Shown piece after piece: positions 25,404 to 33,794 of a stretch of DNA of 64,000 nucleotides (positions are counted from its first letter, which is position 1; each line of letters starts with the position of its first letter). Below the pieces are notes generated by a model, which was not told where the DNA came from, made no database searches, and saw only the letters and a list, made by a program, of their open reading frames with translations. The translations under genes and the position numbers were made by a program. This stretch comes from an uncultured Acetatifactor sp. (GTDB lineage: Bacteria > Bacillota > Clostridia > Lachnospirales > Lachnospiraceae): the NCBI GenBank assembly GCA_934436435.1, contig CAKSAN010000014.1:1-64000 (forward strand), in the 5' to 3' direction.

Positions 25404-26189
25404 TTATCTTACTTTGCGGATAGAACGAACTACAAATCCGTCAGTGCTTGCTGCACCTTCACTTGCTGCAATTGCAGCTGCGATCACGGCAATCAGTTCC
25501 GTGTCATCTGCCTCGGCCTCTTCCTGTGCAGCGATCTGAGTTACCGCATTGTCAATACCTGTGCTCTTTACTTCTTCCTTCTTATCCTTTTTGCTGAATG
25601 CAGCCTGAATCTTGGGGATAAAGGTAAACAGGTAAATGATCAGCGAAATTGCGATCAGCATTACAAATACAGTTCCCATACCGATCAGAGTGTTCAGTGC
25701 TGCCTTAAGCATCAGACCGCTCATGGATTCCACAGGGTTCAACGCTGCGGACTGCATCTGCAGGAACATATCGTTGGTGAAGATCACTTCCGCCTGTGCC
25801 TTCTGGTTGGCACCGGTCACATCTACATGTACAATGATCTGATCATCGTCGATGGTAGCTTCCGCATCGCCGATAGCAGTAATACCGCCGATGGTCTCTT
25901 TTGCGGAATTGAAGGACTCGATAGCACTCCTGTATGCATAACCGTCAACGGTGATACCTACATTCTCCTGTACCAGATATGCCACTTCGTCAGCGGTATA
26001 CTCGGAAAAGGTTTCCAGCGTTGCCTCGTCTTCAAAATTCTCAAGAGAAGGAATCACATACTGGGTAGCGATCTGGATCGCGGTATCCATCTTGCGCTGC
26101 TCATATTCCGTATAGTTCTCCCCGCTGCCGCACGCTGTCAAACCAAAGATGCAGGTAATCATACATACTAAGCTTAAAAATTTCTTCAT
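25404..26189 (-). CDS. OadG-like lipoprotein with membrane helix
   Basis: A 261-residue protein. It has an N-terminal signal with lipobox FGLTAC (Cys at residue 20), an extracytoplasmic domain (about 25-155), a single membrane helix (about 165-192), then a charged cytoplasmic tail. The helix plus the short following segment resemble OadG, the gamma subunit that assembles Na+-pump decarboxylases. The large N-terminal lipoprotein domain is not part of classical OadG (about 80-120 residues). Its placement between the carboxyltransferase and biotin carrier genes supports the role. Confidence 0.8.
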   Translation of the reverse strand: MKKFLSLVCMITCIFGLTACGSGENYTEYEQRKMDTAIQIATQYVIPSLENFEDEATLETFSEYTADEVAYLVQENVGITVDGYAYRSAIESFNSAKETIGGITAIGDAEATIDDDQIIVHVDVTGANQKAQAEVIFTNDMFLQMQSAALNPVESMSGLMLKAALNTLIGMGTVFVMLIAISLIIYLFTFIPKIQAAFSKKDKKEEVKSTGIDNAVTQIAAQEEAEADDTELIAVIAAAIAASEGAASTDGFVVRSIRKVR

Positions 26190-26206
26190 TTTACAATCAC
26201 CCTTTC

Positions 26207-27640
26207 TTATACAGTTCCGTGTTTCTTGGCAGGACGGTCTTCACTCTTGGTGAATAACATCTCAAATGCGCCGATCACATATTTTCTGGTATCCGCTGCA
26301 TTTACGATCTGGTCCACATATCCTCTCTTGGCTGCACCGGTTACATTCAAAGTAAGTGCTTCGTACTCAGCAGCCTTTTCTTTAATCACATCAGCTCCCT
26401 GGCCATCGTACATGATCTTGGCAGCCAGTTTGCCATCCATAGCACCGATCTGTGCATCCGGCCATGCCATGGTGATGTCGGCGCCGATTGCCTTGGAGTT
26501 CATTACCACATAAGCGGTTCCCAGAGCCTTGCCGATCACAACATTTACCTTGGGAACGGTTGCGTTAGCGAATGCGTAGGTCAGCTTAGCAGCAGCCTTG
26601 GCAATGGTCTTCTCGGAAGCCAGAGTTGCCTCGTAACCCTTCACGTTGGTCAGGGTCAGTACGGGGATACTGAAAGCATCACAGAAGTTTACAAATTCAG
26701 CGGCCTTCTCGCAGCCCTCTGCTGTCAGGACAGCATCCAGTTTCTCTACTACCTTGCCTTCTTCGTCGCAGATCTCGGAACGGTTCGCTACCGCACCTAC
26801 GGTAACACCGTCCAGACGTAAGAAACCGGTTACCATGTTCTTGGCATATCCGGACTTTACTTCGAAGAAGTTGTTGTCATCTGCCAGAATGGACAGAGCA
26901 ACAGAGGTGTCACCAACACAGCCTGCGATCTCGGGATTCACACGGTTCAGGTCATCGGTGCAGTCCTCCAGGAAGCTTGCGTCATCTTCGTTGTTGGCAG
27001 GCAGGAAGCTTACCAGCTCTCTTACCTTCTCCAGAATAGTCGCTTCGTCAGCTACCACGTCCACAATACCGCTCTCTTCTGCCTGGAACTTTGCGGAAGA
27101 AGAATCACACTTGGTGATCACGTTACCGTCCAGAGCGTTAGGTGCATTTACGAACAGCTTGGCATTCTTCTCTTCCATGAAAGTGAAATCCGTCATGGTA
27201 GGGAACAGTCCTAAACCGCCGCCACAGGTTCCGAATACTGCAGTGATCTGAGGGATCACACCGGAAGCCATGGTCTGCTTTAAATAGATCTCACCGAATG
27301 CAGCCAGTGCATCGGTTGCCTCCTGCAGTCTTAAGCCTGCGGATTCGATCAGTCCGATCACAGGTGCTCCGGTCTTCATAGCCAGATCATAGAGGTTTAC
27401 GATCTTCTTGGCATGCATTTCGCCAATGGTCCCGTTCAGCACGGAAGCATCCTGGCTATATACATATACAGGATTACCATTGATTACTCCGTAGCCGGTG
27501 ATACAGCCATCAGAAGGAGTTTCATTGGGTTTCAGATTGAAATCCGTAGCTCTTGCGGTTACAAGTCCGCCGATTTCAACGAAACTGTTGTCATCGAGTA
27601 AAGCAGCAATTCTTTGACTCGCTTTTGAAGTAGTACTCAT
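26207..27640 (-). CDS. Acyl-CoA carboxyltransferase (MmdA/12S-like) alpha subunit
   Basis: Transfers carboxyl between an acyl-CoA and biotin. The 477 residues include both halves of the carboxyltransferase fold, with oxyanion regions around IESAGLRLQEA and TCGGGLGLFPTM in the N half and ALGTAYVVMNSKAIGAD in the C half. It is shorter than typical MmdA (about 510) and rather diverged. First gene of the operon. Substrate (methylmalonyl-, malonyl- or glutaconyl-CoA) cannot be fixed by eye; methylmalonyl-CoA is my inference from the OadA partner. Confidence 0.88.
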   Translation of the reverse strand: MSTTSKASQRIAALLDDNSFVEIGGLVTARATDFNLKPNETPSDGCITGYGVINGNPVYVYSQDASVLNGTIGEMHAKKIVNLYDLAMKTGAPVIGLIESAGLRLQEATDALAAFGEIYLKQTMASGVIPQITAVFGTCGGGLGLFPTMTDFTFMEEKNAKLFVNAPNALDGNVITKCDSSSAKFQAEESGIVDVVADEATILEKVRELVSFLPANNEDDASFLEDCTDDLNRVNPEIAGCVGDTSVALSILADDNNFFEVKSGYAKNMVTGFLRLDGVTVGAVANRSEICDEEGKVVEKLDAVLTAEGCEKAAEFVNFCDAFSIPVLTLTNVKGYEATLASEKTIAKAAAKLTYAFANATVPKVNVVIGKALGTAYVVMNSKAIGADITMAWPDAQIGAMDGKLAAKIMYDGQGADVIKEKAAEYEALTLNVTGAAKRGYVDQIVNAADTRKYVIGAFEMLFTKSEDRPAKKHGTV

Positions 27641-27733
27641 ATGTTTTCAGCCCTCCGTTGATAATATAATAAAATATAATAAAAAACGTTTATTAATATA
27701 GAAGCACAAATGCCCCCATGATTAACAGTTTGT

Positions 27734-27761
27734 AGTATAACATAAAATCTGCAACTCGCAA
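27734..27761 (-). promoter_or_regulatory. Promoter of the decarboxylase operon
   Basis: Minus-strand TTGCGA (27761-27756), a 16-base spacer and TATACT (27739-27734). The -35 lies within the right arm of the upstream terminator. An A/T-rich leader of about 90 bases follows. Confidence 0.6.
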
Positions 27762-27780
27762 AGAACGAATTGCAGATTTT
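27744..27780. terminator. Terminator after the dacF-type gene
   Basis: Stem AAAATCTGCAAcTCG/CGAaTTGCAGATTTT with a 7-base loop, A-rich on one side and T-rich on the other. On the minus strand it ends the scp/dac transcript. Confidence 0.85.
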
Positions 27781-27823
27781 TACAAAATTTATATATTGTA
27801 CCTCATTTTGAACAATTTCCCCG

Positions 27824-29179
27824 TTATTTTTCTATCAGGAAACGTTCCAGAATCTGTCTGCCGCACCAGAACAGATCAATGGCGCTGACGGACTCTCCTG
27901 CGTATAACCGTTCCCTGCGCCAGATCTCTCCGTCTACCACATAGCAGATCTCTCCCACAGTCTCCCCCGCCGTCACCGGCGCCTGCAGTTCCTTTTCCTT
28001 CCGGTATAGGATCTCCACTTTTTCATCCGCCCGCATAAGCAGTCCTTCCGCGCCTTCCGCTTCCGGATCCATCTCCACAGGCAGCTGCACTTCCCCCGTC
28101 AGCGCATCGTTCTGTGCCTCAGTGACCGGGATCGGTACAAGCAGCTGTTCCCTGCCTGCGAAGGGTTCCTCTCCGAACTTCCGGTAAGTATAATTTTCCA
28201 GTCCATACCCGAACAGTTCCCTGCTGTCGCTCCATTTATAGGTCTTATGATTCGGCCAGCCGCAGGCCAGTAATGCCACGATCATGCATTTCCCGTCCCG
28301 TTCCAGGGCTCCCACATAGCAATATCCCGCCTTATTCGTAAAGCCGGTCTTGCCGGTAAAGGCTCCGTCCATCATCTGTAAAAAGGCATTGTGATTGTGG
28401 CATTGAAAAGATCGGCCGTTTTCCGCAAAACTGTAATCCTGGGTCCGCGTGATTTCCCGGAACAGATCTCTCTGGTCGGACTCCCGGATACAGTACCGCA
28501 AAATGCGGGCCAGATCTTTTGCTGTAGTATGGTGCTCCTTTTCCAACGTACTCCCGTCAGGCAGCGTCAGTGTCTCCGTGGCATCCAGTCCGTTGGGGGT
28601 GATGAACCAGGTATCCTCGCAGCCAATCTCTGCCGCCTTTTCATTCATCGCCTGTGCAAATCTATGTAATGCCGCCTTGCTCTCTTCGGTGGTATGTTCC
28701 GAAGCCTCCGCCTTCTCTCCCATAAGCTTTCCGCCGATATATTCCCCCAGCACCGCCGCGGCATCATTATGGCTTTCCAGCATCAGGGAAAAAAGCAATT
28801 CTCTTACGGTATAGTGTTCCCCCTTTTTTACATAAAGTTTCACTTTGGGCATGGTGGCCGCATAGGCGGAGACACTGACCGCTTCCTCCACCTTTGCATT
28901 TTCCAGTACCAGAATACAGGTCATGATCTTGGTGGTGCTGGCCATGGTCATGGGAGCCTCTTCATTTTTCCCATACAACACCCGGCCCGAATCGGCATCC
29001 AGAAGTACTGCGGCCTGAGCATACAACTGTAGCTCCCGTGGCTGTCCTGTCTCCTGTGTTTCGTTTAAAATTATGGCCGTCTGTCCGCCGGTTTCCACTA
29101 CAGCACCGTGTGGATGCAGACCTCCTATGCTTTCCAGACACAGGATTCCGGCCAAAAGGGCACAAAAAAAGCCTCGCAT
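27824..29179 (-). CDS. D-alanyl-D-alanine carboxypeptidase (DacF-like)
   Basis: Low-molecular-weight penicillin-binding protein trimming the terminal D-Ala of peptidoglycan stem peptides, exported by an N-terminal signal segment. Active-site motifs in order: STTK (MASTTKIM), SHN (LESHNDAAA) and KTG (FTGKTGFTN). The C-terminal part (about 330-451) includes the PBP5-type beta domain and a hydrophobic end compatible with membrane contact. The ATG at 29179 was chosen since GGGAG is then 8 bases away. It follows scpB in the same direction. Confidence 0.93.
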   Translation of the reverse strand: MRGFFCALLAGILCLESIGGLHPHGAVVETGGQTAIILNETQETGQPRELQLYAQAAVLLDADSGRVLYGKNEEAPMTMASTTKIMTCILVLENAKVEEAVSVSAYAATMPKVKLYVKKGEHYTVRELLFSLMLESHNDAAAVLGEYIGGKLMGEKAEASEHTTEESKAALHRFAQAMNEKAAEIGCEDTWFITPNGLDATETLTLPDGSTLEKEHHTTAKDLARILRYCIRESDQRDLFREITRTQDYSFAENGRSFQCHNHNAFLQMMDGAFTGKTGFTNKAGYCYVGALERDGKCMIVALLACGWPNHKTYKWSDSRELFGYGLENYTYRKFGEEPFAGREQLLVPIPVTEAQNDALTGEVQLPVEMDPEAEGAEGLLMRADEKVEILYRKEKELQAPVTAGETVGEICYVVDGEIWRRERLYAGESVSAIDLFWCGRQILERFLIEK

Positions 29180-29269
29180 AATCATCACTCCCGGAAAGGA
29201 TTACTTATTATTATGAGGCTGATTCTTTGTCCTATTCTATTATATGGCCTTTTGACCCTGGCATCATCA

Positions 29270-29839
29270 TTATATGTTTAATGTCAGCTGTACTTCCTGC
29301 TCTGCCTGTTGTTTGAATTCCTCCATCTGCACCGGATTCAGTTCCGGCAGTTCTTCCAGGCTCTTCACGCCAAAGCAGCGTAAGAACTGCTCTGTCGTGC
29401 CGAACAGCAGAGGTCTTCCGGGGGCATCCAGTCGTCCCAGTTCCATGATCAGATCATATTCCAGCAGCTTGTTGATGGCATGATCGCAGCTGACACCCCG
29501 GACTCTCTCGATCTCCAGTCTCGTTACCGGCTGCTTGTAAGCGATAATGGACAGGGTCTCCAGAACCGTATCCGTCAATGTCATTTTCCGGGGAGTCTTG
29601 GCAATCTTGATCAGATATTCATACATATCCGCCCTGGTACAGAGCTGTACGGAATTGTCGAACTGTGTCAGTCCGATCCCCCGGTTCTCTTCCTCGTACC
29701 GTGCCGCCATATCCTTCAAAATAGATTTTGTCGTCTTCACATCCTCTTCAATTACTTCCGCAAGTCTGCTGATCTCCACGGAATCTCCCATGGTGAAAAG
29801 GATGGCTTCTATCACTGCTTCTGCTTTACTGCGTTCCAT
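29270..29839 (-). CDS. scpB: Segregation and condensation protein B
   Basis: Kleisin-associated winged-helix protein of the SMC-ScpAB condensin complex. 189 residues with two wHTH domains; the family stretch LETLSIIAYKQPVTRLEIERVRGV is evident at about 92-116. A glutamate-rich C-terminus is typical. It is 19 bases after scpA. Confidence 0.97.
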   Translation of the reverse strand: MERSKAEAVIEAILFTMGDSVEISRLAEVIEEDVKTTKSILKDMAARYEEENRGIGLTQFDNSVQLCTRADMYEYLIKIAKTPRKMTLTDTVLETLSIIAYKQPVTRLEIERVRGVSCDHAINKLLEYDLIMELGRLDAPGRPLLFGTTEQFLRCFGVKSLEELPELNPVQMEEFKQQAEQEVQLTLNI

Positions 29840-29858
29840 GTTCCGACCTCACTGTATC

Positions 29859-30602
29859 TTAAACGTTAGATGTAATCATAATATCATCGAATATATTTTC
29901 CTGACTGATGTTGATCTTGCCGGTCTTCATCAGTTCCAGAATGATCAGGAAGGTGACGATGACCTCCATTTTACTGTTCTGCTTCTCCAGAAGCTTCCGG
30001 AAACTGAAGGTCTTATGTTCTCTGGCATAAGCCTCCACATACAGCATCTTGATATCCATATCCACCTCGTCCTTTTCGATGTTGCCGTACTGACTGCGGA
30101 CGGGGTCGATCTTGTCTTCCTGCTTCTTCACGATGGATTTGAAGATCTCATGAAGTTTGTTCAAGTTCATGTCACCGATGAGTTCTTCGTAATCAATGGG
30201 CTGCCTGTAGGCTTCCACTTCTTTCGGAAGTCTCTGCTCTCTGTACATATTTCTGGCGGCATCCACCTGACGGTCCCTAAGTTCGAAGGACATGTATTTG
30301 TACATCTTGTATTCCAACAGCTTCTGTACCAGTTCCGCTCTGGGATCCTCTTCCTCGCCGTCCTCGTTCACTTCCTTGGGCAGCAGCATCTTGCACTTAA
30401 TGTCGATCAACGTCGCCGCCATCACCAGGAACTCACTCATGACGTTCATGTCTTCCCGCTGCATCTGTTTGATGTAATCCAGATACTGGGCCGTGATCTC
30501 CACGATAGGAATATCATAGATATCTATTTTGTTTTTTTCGATCAAATGAAGCAGCAGATCCAGAGGACCTTCAAACGCTTCCAGTTTTACAGATATTGCC
30601 AT
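29859..30602 (-). CDS. scpA: Segregation and condensation protein A
   Basis: Kleisin subunit bridging SMC heads. The N-terminal SMC-neck-binding motif FEGPLDLLLHLIEKNKIDI is near residues 9-27, and a C-terminal winged helix ends the 247-residue protein. TAGGAG precedes the ATG. It is downstream of the phosphoesterase gene by 12 bases. Confidence 0.97.
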   Translation of the reverse strand: MAISVKLEAFEGPLDLLLHLIEKNKIDIYDIPIVEITAQYLDYIKQMQREDMNVMSEFLVMAATLIDIKCKMLLPKEVNEDGEEEDPRAELVQKLLEYKMYKYMSFELRDRQVDAARNMYREQRLPKEVEAYRQPIDYEELIGDMNLNKLHEIFKSIVKKQEDKIDPVRSQYGNIEKDEVDMDIKMLYVEAYAREHKTFSFRKLLEKQNSKMEVIVTFLIILELMKTGKINISQENIFDDIMITSNV

Positions 30603-30614
30603 GTAACAAAACTC

Positions 30615-31517
30615 CTATTTCCCCTCATTGCTTTCGCGAGCCTGTGCTTCCTCCGGCAGCAGATCCACTTCCAGAATCTCTCCCGGATTGAACAGCCGGA
30701 TCGGAATCGTGTGCATTCCCAGGCCTCTGCTTAACAGCATTCTGGTCTTCCCCAGGGTAAACTCTCCACCGTCATATTTTGGGAAAAGCCTCACATTGGG
30801 AGACACCACACCCTTTCCCCAGAAAGGGATCCTCACCATGCCCCCGTGAACATGTCCGGCCAGTACCAGATCCGCGCCCCAGTCTGCGTATTTCGGAAAA
30901 TAATCCGGGTTGTGGGCGATCAGGATCGTATAAGTCTCTTCGGAGGGTTGTCCCAGAAGCCCCCGCAGATATTCCTCTGCCATGGGTTTTACCCCGAATC
31001 GTTTGTAATAAAACTTGTCAATCTCCGAGCCGTAGATACGGATCCCATATTCGGACAATTCCGTATGTTCATTGACCAGCCTGCGGATGCCGATCTTTTG
31101 CAGGGCCTCCTCATACCGTTCTCCCATATCCCCGTAATTCTCCGGATACAGCTTCAGTCTGTGCTCATGATTGCCGTTGCCGTAATAGATCGGATACTTT
31201 TCTGCAAGCTTTGTCAGAAAGTCCACCGCCACATCCAGGCTGGCCTTTGGCTTCGCCGTCAGAATGTCTCCGGCGATCAGAATTATATCCGGACAGATCT
31301 CATCAATGGCCTGCAACAGGCGTTCGTTCTCTTTTCCGTATCTCTTATTGTGCAGATCCGCCAGAACCACTGCCTTCACAGGCTTTTTGATTCTATGATC
31401 CCGCAGGGAATAATGCCGTACCACAAATCGGTTGCTGTCGTACAGCATTATCCACACAAGGACCACCAGGATCACTGCGATCACGGTAATCACTACGTCC
31501 AAATCCTTTGCCCCCAT
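30615..31517 (-). CDS. Membrane-anchored metallophosphoesterase
   Basis: Calcineurin-like phosphoesterase with an N-terminal membrane helix (about 8-27). Metal-binding blocks in order: DLHNKRYG, LIAGDIL, YGNGNHEHR, IAHNPDYF and AGHVHGGM. This is the YkuE-like group; related proteins have been linked to lipid pyrophosphate or cell-wall carrier metabolism, not proven here. I use the ATG at 31517; an in-frame TTG at 31541 has no ribosome site. Confidence 0.88.
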   Translation of the reverse strand: MGAKDLDVVITVIAVILVVLVWIMLYDSNRFVVRHYSLRDHRIKKPVKAVVLADLHNKRYGKENERLLQAIDEICPDIILIAGDILTAKPKASLDVAVDFLTKLAEKYPIYYGNGNHEHRLKLYPENYGDMGERYEEALQKIGIRRLVNEHTELSEYGIRIYGSEIDKFYYKRFGVKPMAEEYLRGLLGQPSEETYTILIAHNPDYFPKYADWGADLVLAGHVHGGMVRIPFWGKGVVSPNVRLFPKYDGGEFTLGKTRMLLSRGLGMHTIPIRLFNPGEILEVDLLPEEAQARESNEGK

Positions 31518-31572
31518 GGTCTGTTTCCAATTTATTGCCAATATGTTCTATAGTATAACATATTTTCCGGGC

Positions 31573-32751
31573 TTACAAAAGATAAAATTCCATTATTTTG
31601 AAGAGGTAGTCCTTATATACCGCTTTTGCCACATCACTGTCATACAGGATCGGTACGCTGCCGATCTCCACACCGTTCAACAGATAGACGGCTCTGCCCG
31701 CCTCTGTTCCCTTCACAAGCGGCGCTTCTGCGGTCTCCGGCAGCTCTATGCTTTTCTCCACGCCGGCTAACGAATTGCCTTCCGTATCCAGATACCGGAA
31801 TTCACTTTGGTATTTTACGGGCACCGTGTCTTCCACGCCGCCTTCCACCCGTAAGTTTTCCAGTACATCCGTATTTTCGTCCAGATACAGGTCACTGACA
31901 TTGAAACCGTAGCTTAGCAGCGTCTGTGCATCCTTAAACCGGGCTTTGTAATCCGGAGCTCCCATGATTACGGCGATCAGGTCGATGCCGTCCTTCGTGG
32001 CGGTGGCAGACAGACAGAATTTTGCCTTGGAAGTGGATCCGGTCTTCAATCCCGTGGCCCACTGGTACTGCTTCAACAGCTTATTGGTACTGTTTAAGGT
32101 AAACGTAGAACTCCCCTGCCTGGTCTCATGGGTGATATCCTCCATCCAGATACCGGTGTATTCAAATACCTGTGGATGCTTTACCGTAAGCTCTCTGGAC
32201 ATGATGGCCACATCCATGGCTGTGGTGTAATGGCCGTCGGAATCCGTCAGCCCGCAGCAGTCCTCGAAATGAGTATCCACCATGCCCAGTTCCGCCGCCT
32301 TCTCATTCATCTGTTCCACGAAAGCCTCTTCGCTCCCAGCTATGTATTCCGCCACCGCCACACTGGCATCATTGCCGGAAGCCACAGCAATACATTTGAT
32401 CATGGTCTCTAAGGTCTGCACTTCATTCTCCGCCAGAAACACCTGTGATCCTCCCATGGAACTGGCATAAGCGCTTACGGTCACCGGATCCTCCAGATGG
32501 ATCTTCCCCTGATCCAATGCCTCGAAGGTCAACAGCAATGTCATGATCTTGGTAATACTGGCGGGACTTCTGCGTTCTCTGGCATTCTGCTCAAAAATCA
32601 CCTTGCCGGTAGAACTCTCCAAAAGTACCGCACTGGGGGCCTCAATGGCCGCCGGTTCCGCGCACACGCAGAAGCCATTCCACCAGAATACCTGAATGCA
32701 GACTGACAGAAGCACTATCCATCCACAGATACGTTTCCTGTTTTTTTGCAT
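31573..32751 (-). CDS. D-alanyl-D-alanine carboxypeptidase (S11)
   Basis: Second carboxypeptidase in this cluster. A signal peptide (about 1-31) ends at VCAEP. Active-site motifs: SITK (SPASITKIM), SGN (VASGNDAS) and KTG (GLKTGSTSKAKF). A C-terminal beta domain follows, with a terminal hydrophobic/aromatic stretch for membrane association. Only moderately similar to the one at 27.8 kb, so not a recent duplicate. Confidence 0.93.
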   Translation of the reverse strand: MQKNRKRICGWIVLLSVCIQVFWWNGFCVCAEPAAIEAPSAVLLESSTGKVIFEQNARERRSPASITKIMTLLLTFEALDQGKIHLEDPVTVSAYASSMGGSQVFLAENEVQTLETMIKCIAVASGNDASVAVAEYIAGSEEAFVEQMNEKAAELGMVDTHFEDCCGLTDSDGHYTTAMDVAIMSRELTVKHPQVFEYTGIWMEDITHETRQGSSTFTLNSTNKLLKQYQWATGLKTGSTSKAKFCLSATATKDGIDLIAVIMGAPDYKARFKDAQTLLSYGFNVSDLYLDENTDVLENLRVEGGVEDTVPVKYQSEFRYLDTEGNSLAGVEKSIELPETAEAPLVKGTEAGRAVYLLNGVEIGSVPILYDSDVAKAVYKDYLFKIMEFYLL

Positions 32752-32838
32752 AAAAAAGCCACACTCCCTTATCCTTTCTTTTAAAAGATATGGTCGTGCG
32801 GCCTTGTATATACCTGTGAATCCAACAGTCCTGTGCCG

Positions 32839-33429
32839 TTACAGTCTGGCGATCAGCGCCTGGCAACGTTCCTTCAGCGCCTGCCCCTTACCGCGCACAT
32901 CAATGTGAAATACCTTGATCAGCTGTATGGCATAATCTACGGCTACCACAGCCAGAATCACCTGAATCATGCGGGTACCCACCTGCACCTGTACTTTGTC
33001 GATGATATGGTACATGGCATCATGAACGAACTGTACGACTCCGATTGCATAGAACCCCCATGCCACGGTGCTTTCCAGACAGATGATCCCACGATAGTTA
33101 AACGGCTTATTGTTATAATCCCACCAGAGGTCTCCCAGAAACCGGATCATGCCGATTCCCACCAGATACTCAAAAGTCGTAGCCAGAATTGCTCCGAAAA
33201 TATAAAGTTTCACAAGCTTTCCGCGAAGCGGACTCAAGATCAGGTAGCCCAGCACCCCGCCAAAACCGTAGATCGGGCAAAAAGGACCTTTGCCGAATCC
33301 TCTGTTGGTGAGTTTGCGATTGCAAAAAGACATGTAAGCAGATTCCAATGCCCATCCCAGAACACTGTACAATACAAATGCTGCCAGCAAATGATATACA
33401 TCTGTTCCCAGTATTTCATAATTCCACAT
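32839..33429 (-). CDS. CmpB-family (putative ABC transporter type IV) membrane protein
   Basis: A 196-residue integral membrane protein with about five hydrophobic helices. The segments GWALESAYMSFCNRK and GPFCPIYGFGGV are hallmarks of the family Pfam calls ABC_trans_CmpB. No ATPase partner is adjacent and the transport role is unproven. ORF start lies at the terminator of rpsU. Confidence 0.8.
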   Translation of the reverse strand: MWNYEILGTDVYHLLAAFVLYSVLGWALESAYMSFCNRKLTNRGFGKGPFCPIYGFGGVLGYLILSPLRGKLVKLYIFGAILATTFEYLVGIGMIRFLGDLWWDYNNKPFNYRGIICLESTVAWGFYAIGVVQFVHDAMYHIIDKVQVQVGTRMIQVILAVVAVDYAIQLIKVFHIDVRGKGQALKERCQALIARL

Positions 33430-33451
33430 TTCGTTTCCCTCATAAGTACAA

Positions 33452-33478
33452 AGTCCCCGGAGTATAACGCCGGGGACT
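33452..33478 (-). terminator. Terminator after rpsU
   Basis: Perfect stem AGTCCCCGG/CCGGGGACT with a 9-base loop, followed on the minus strand by TTTGTACTT, 12 bases after the rpsU stop. Confidence 0.85.
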
Positions 33479-33489
33479 GTTGTTTTGCA

Positions 33490-33666
33490 TTAGTTATATT
33501 TACGTTTTCTTGCTGCTTCAGACTTCTTCTTACGTTTTACGCTAGGCTTCTCGTAATGCTCTCTCTTACGAATCTCCTGCTGGATACCAGCCTTAGCGCA
33601 GCTTCTCTTGAAACGACGTAAAGCGCTATCTAAAGTCTCGTTCTCTTTTACGATTACGTTTGACAT
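33490..33666 (-). CDS. rpsU: Ribosomal protein bS21
   Basis: A 58-residue basic protein: [19 protein letters not shown] at the N-terminus, then RSCAKAGI, and a lysine/arginine-rich tail ending RKRKYN, all matching bS21. It sits in the 30S platform near the 3' end of 16S rRNA and helps mRNA binding. The ATG at 33666 is preceded by GGGAGG at about 10 bases. It is monocistronic with its own promoter and terminator. Confidence 0.97.
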   Translation of the reverse strand: MSNVIVKENETLDSALRRFKRSCAKAGIQQEIRKREHYEKPSVKRKKKSEAARKRKYN

Positions 33667-33751
33667 CTTACACCCGACCTCCCTTCAGTCCCTTCAAGTA
33701 ACATGACTGACTGGGTTATTCTAATGCGCAGTTGTTCTACACACATTTGAT

Positions 33752-33779
33752 ATTATAGCATAAAAAATGCATTCGTCAA
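33752..33779 (-). promoter_or_regulatory. Promoter of rpsU
   Basis: Minus-strand TTGACG (33779-33774), a 16-base spacer and TATAAT (33757-33752). The spacer contains a small GCAT/ATGC palindrome around a T tract. The leader is about 85 bases. Confidence 0.8.
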
Positions 33780-33794
33780 CTACTTTTTACAGAA

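Noticed and set aside
29547..30734. 395-residue plus-strand open frame opposite scpB and scpA
   Set aside because: Low-complexity antisense translation; scpA and scpB are unmistakable on minus.
32833..33621. 262-residue plus-strand open frame across rpsU and the CmpB gene
   Set aside because: It runs antisense through rpsU and its terminator, with no start site or recognisable protein.
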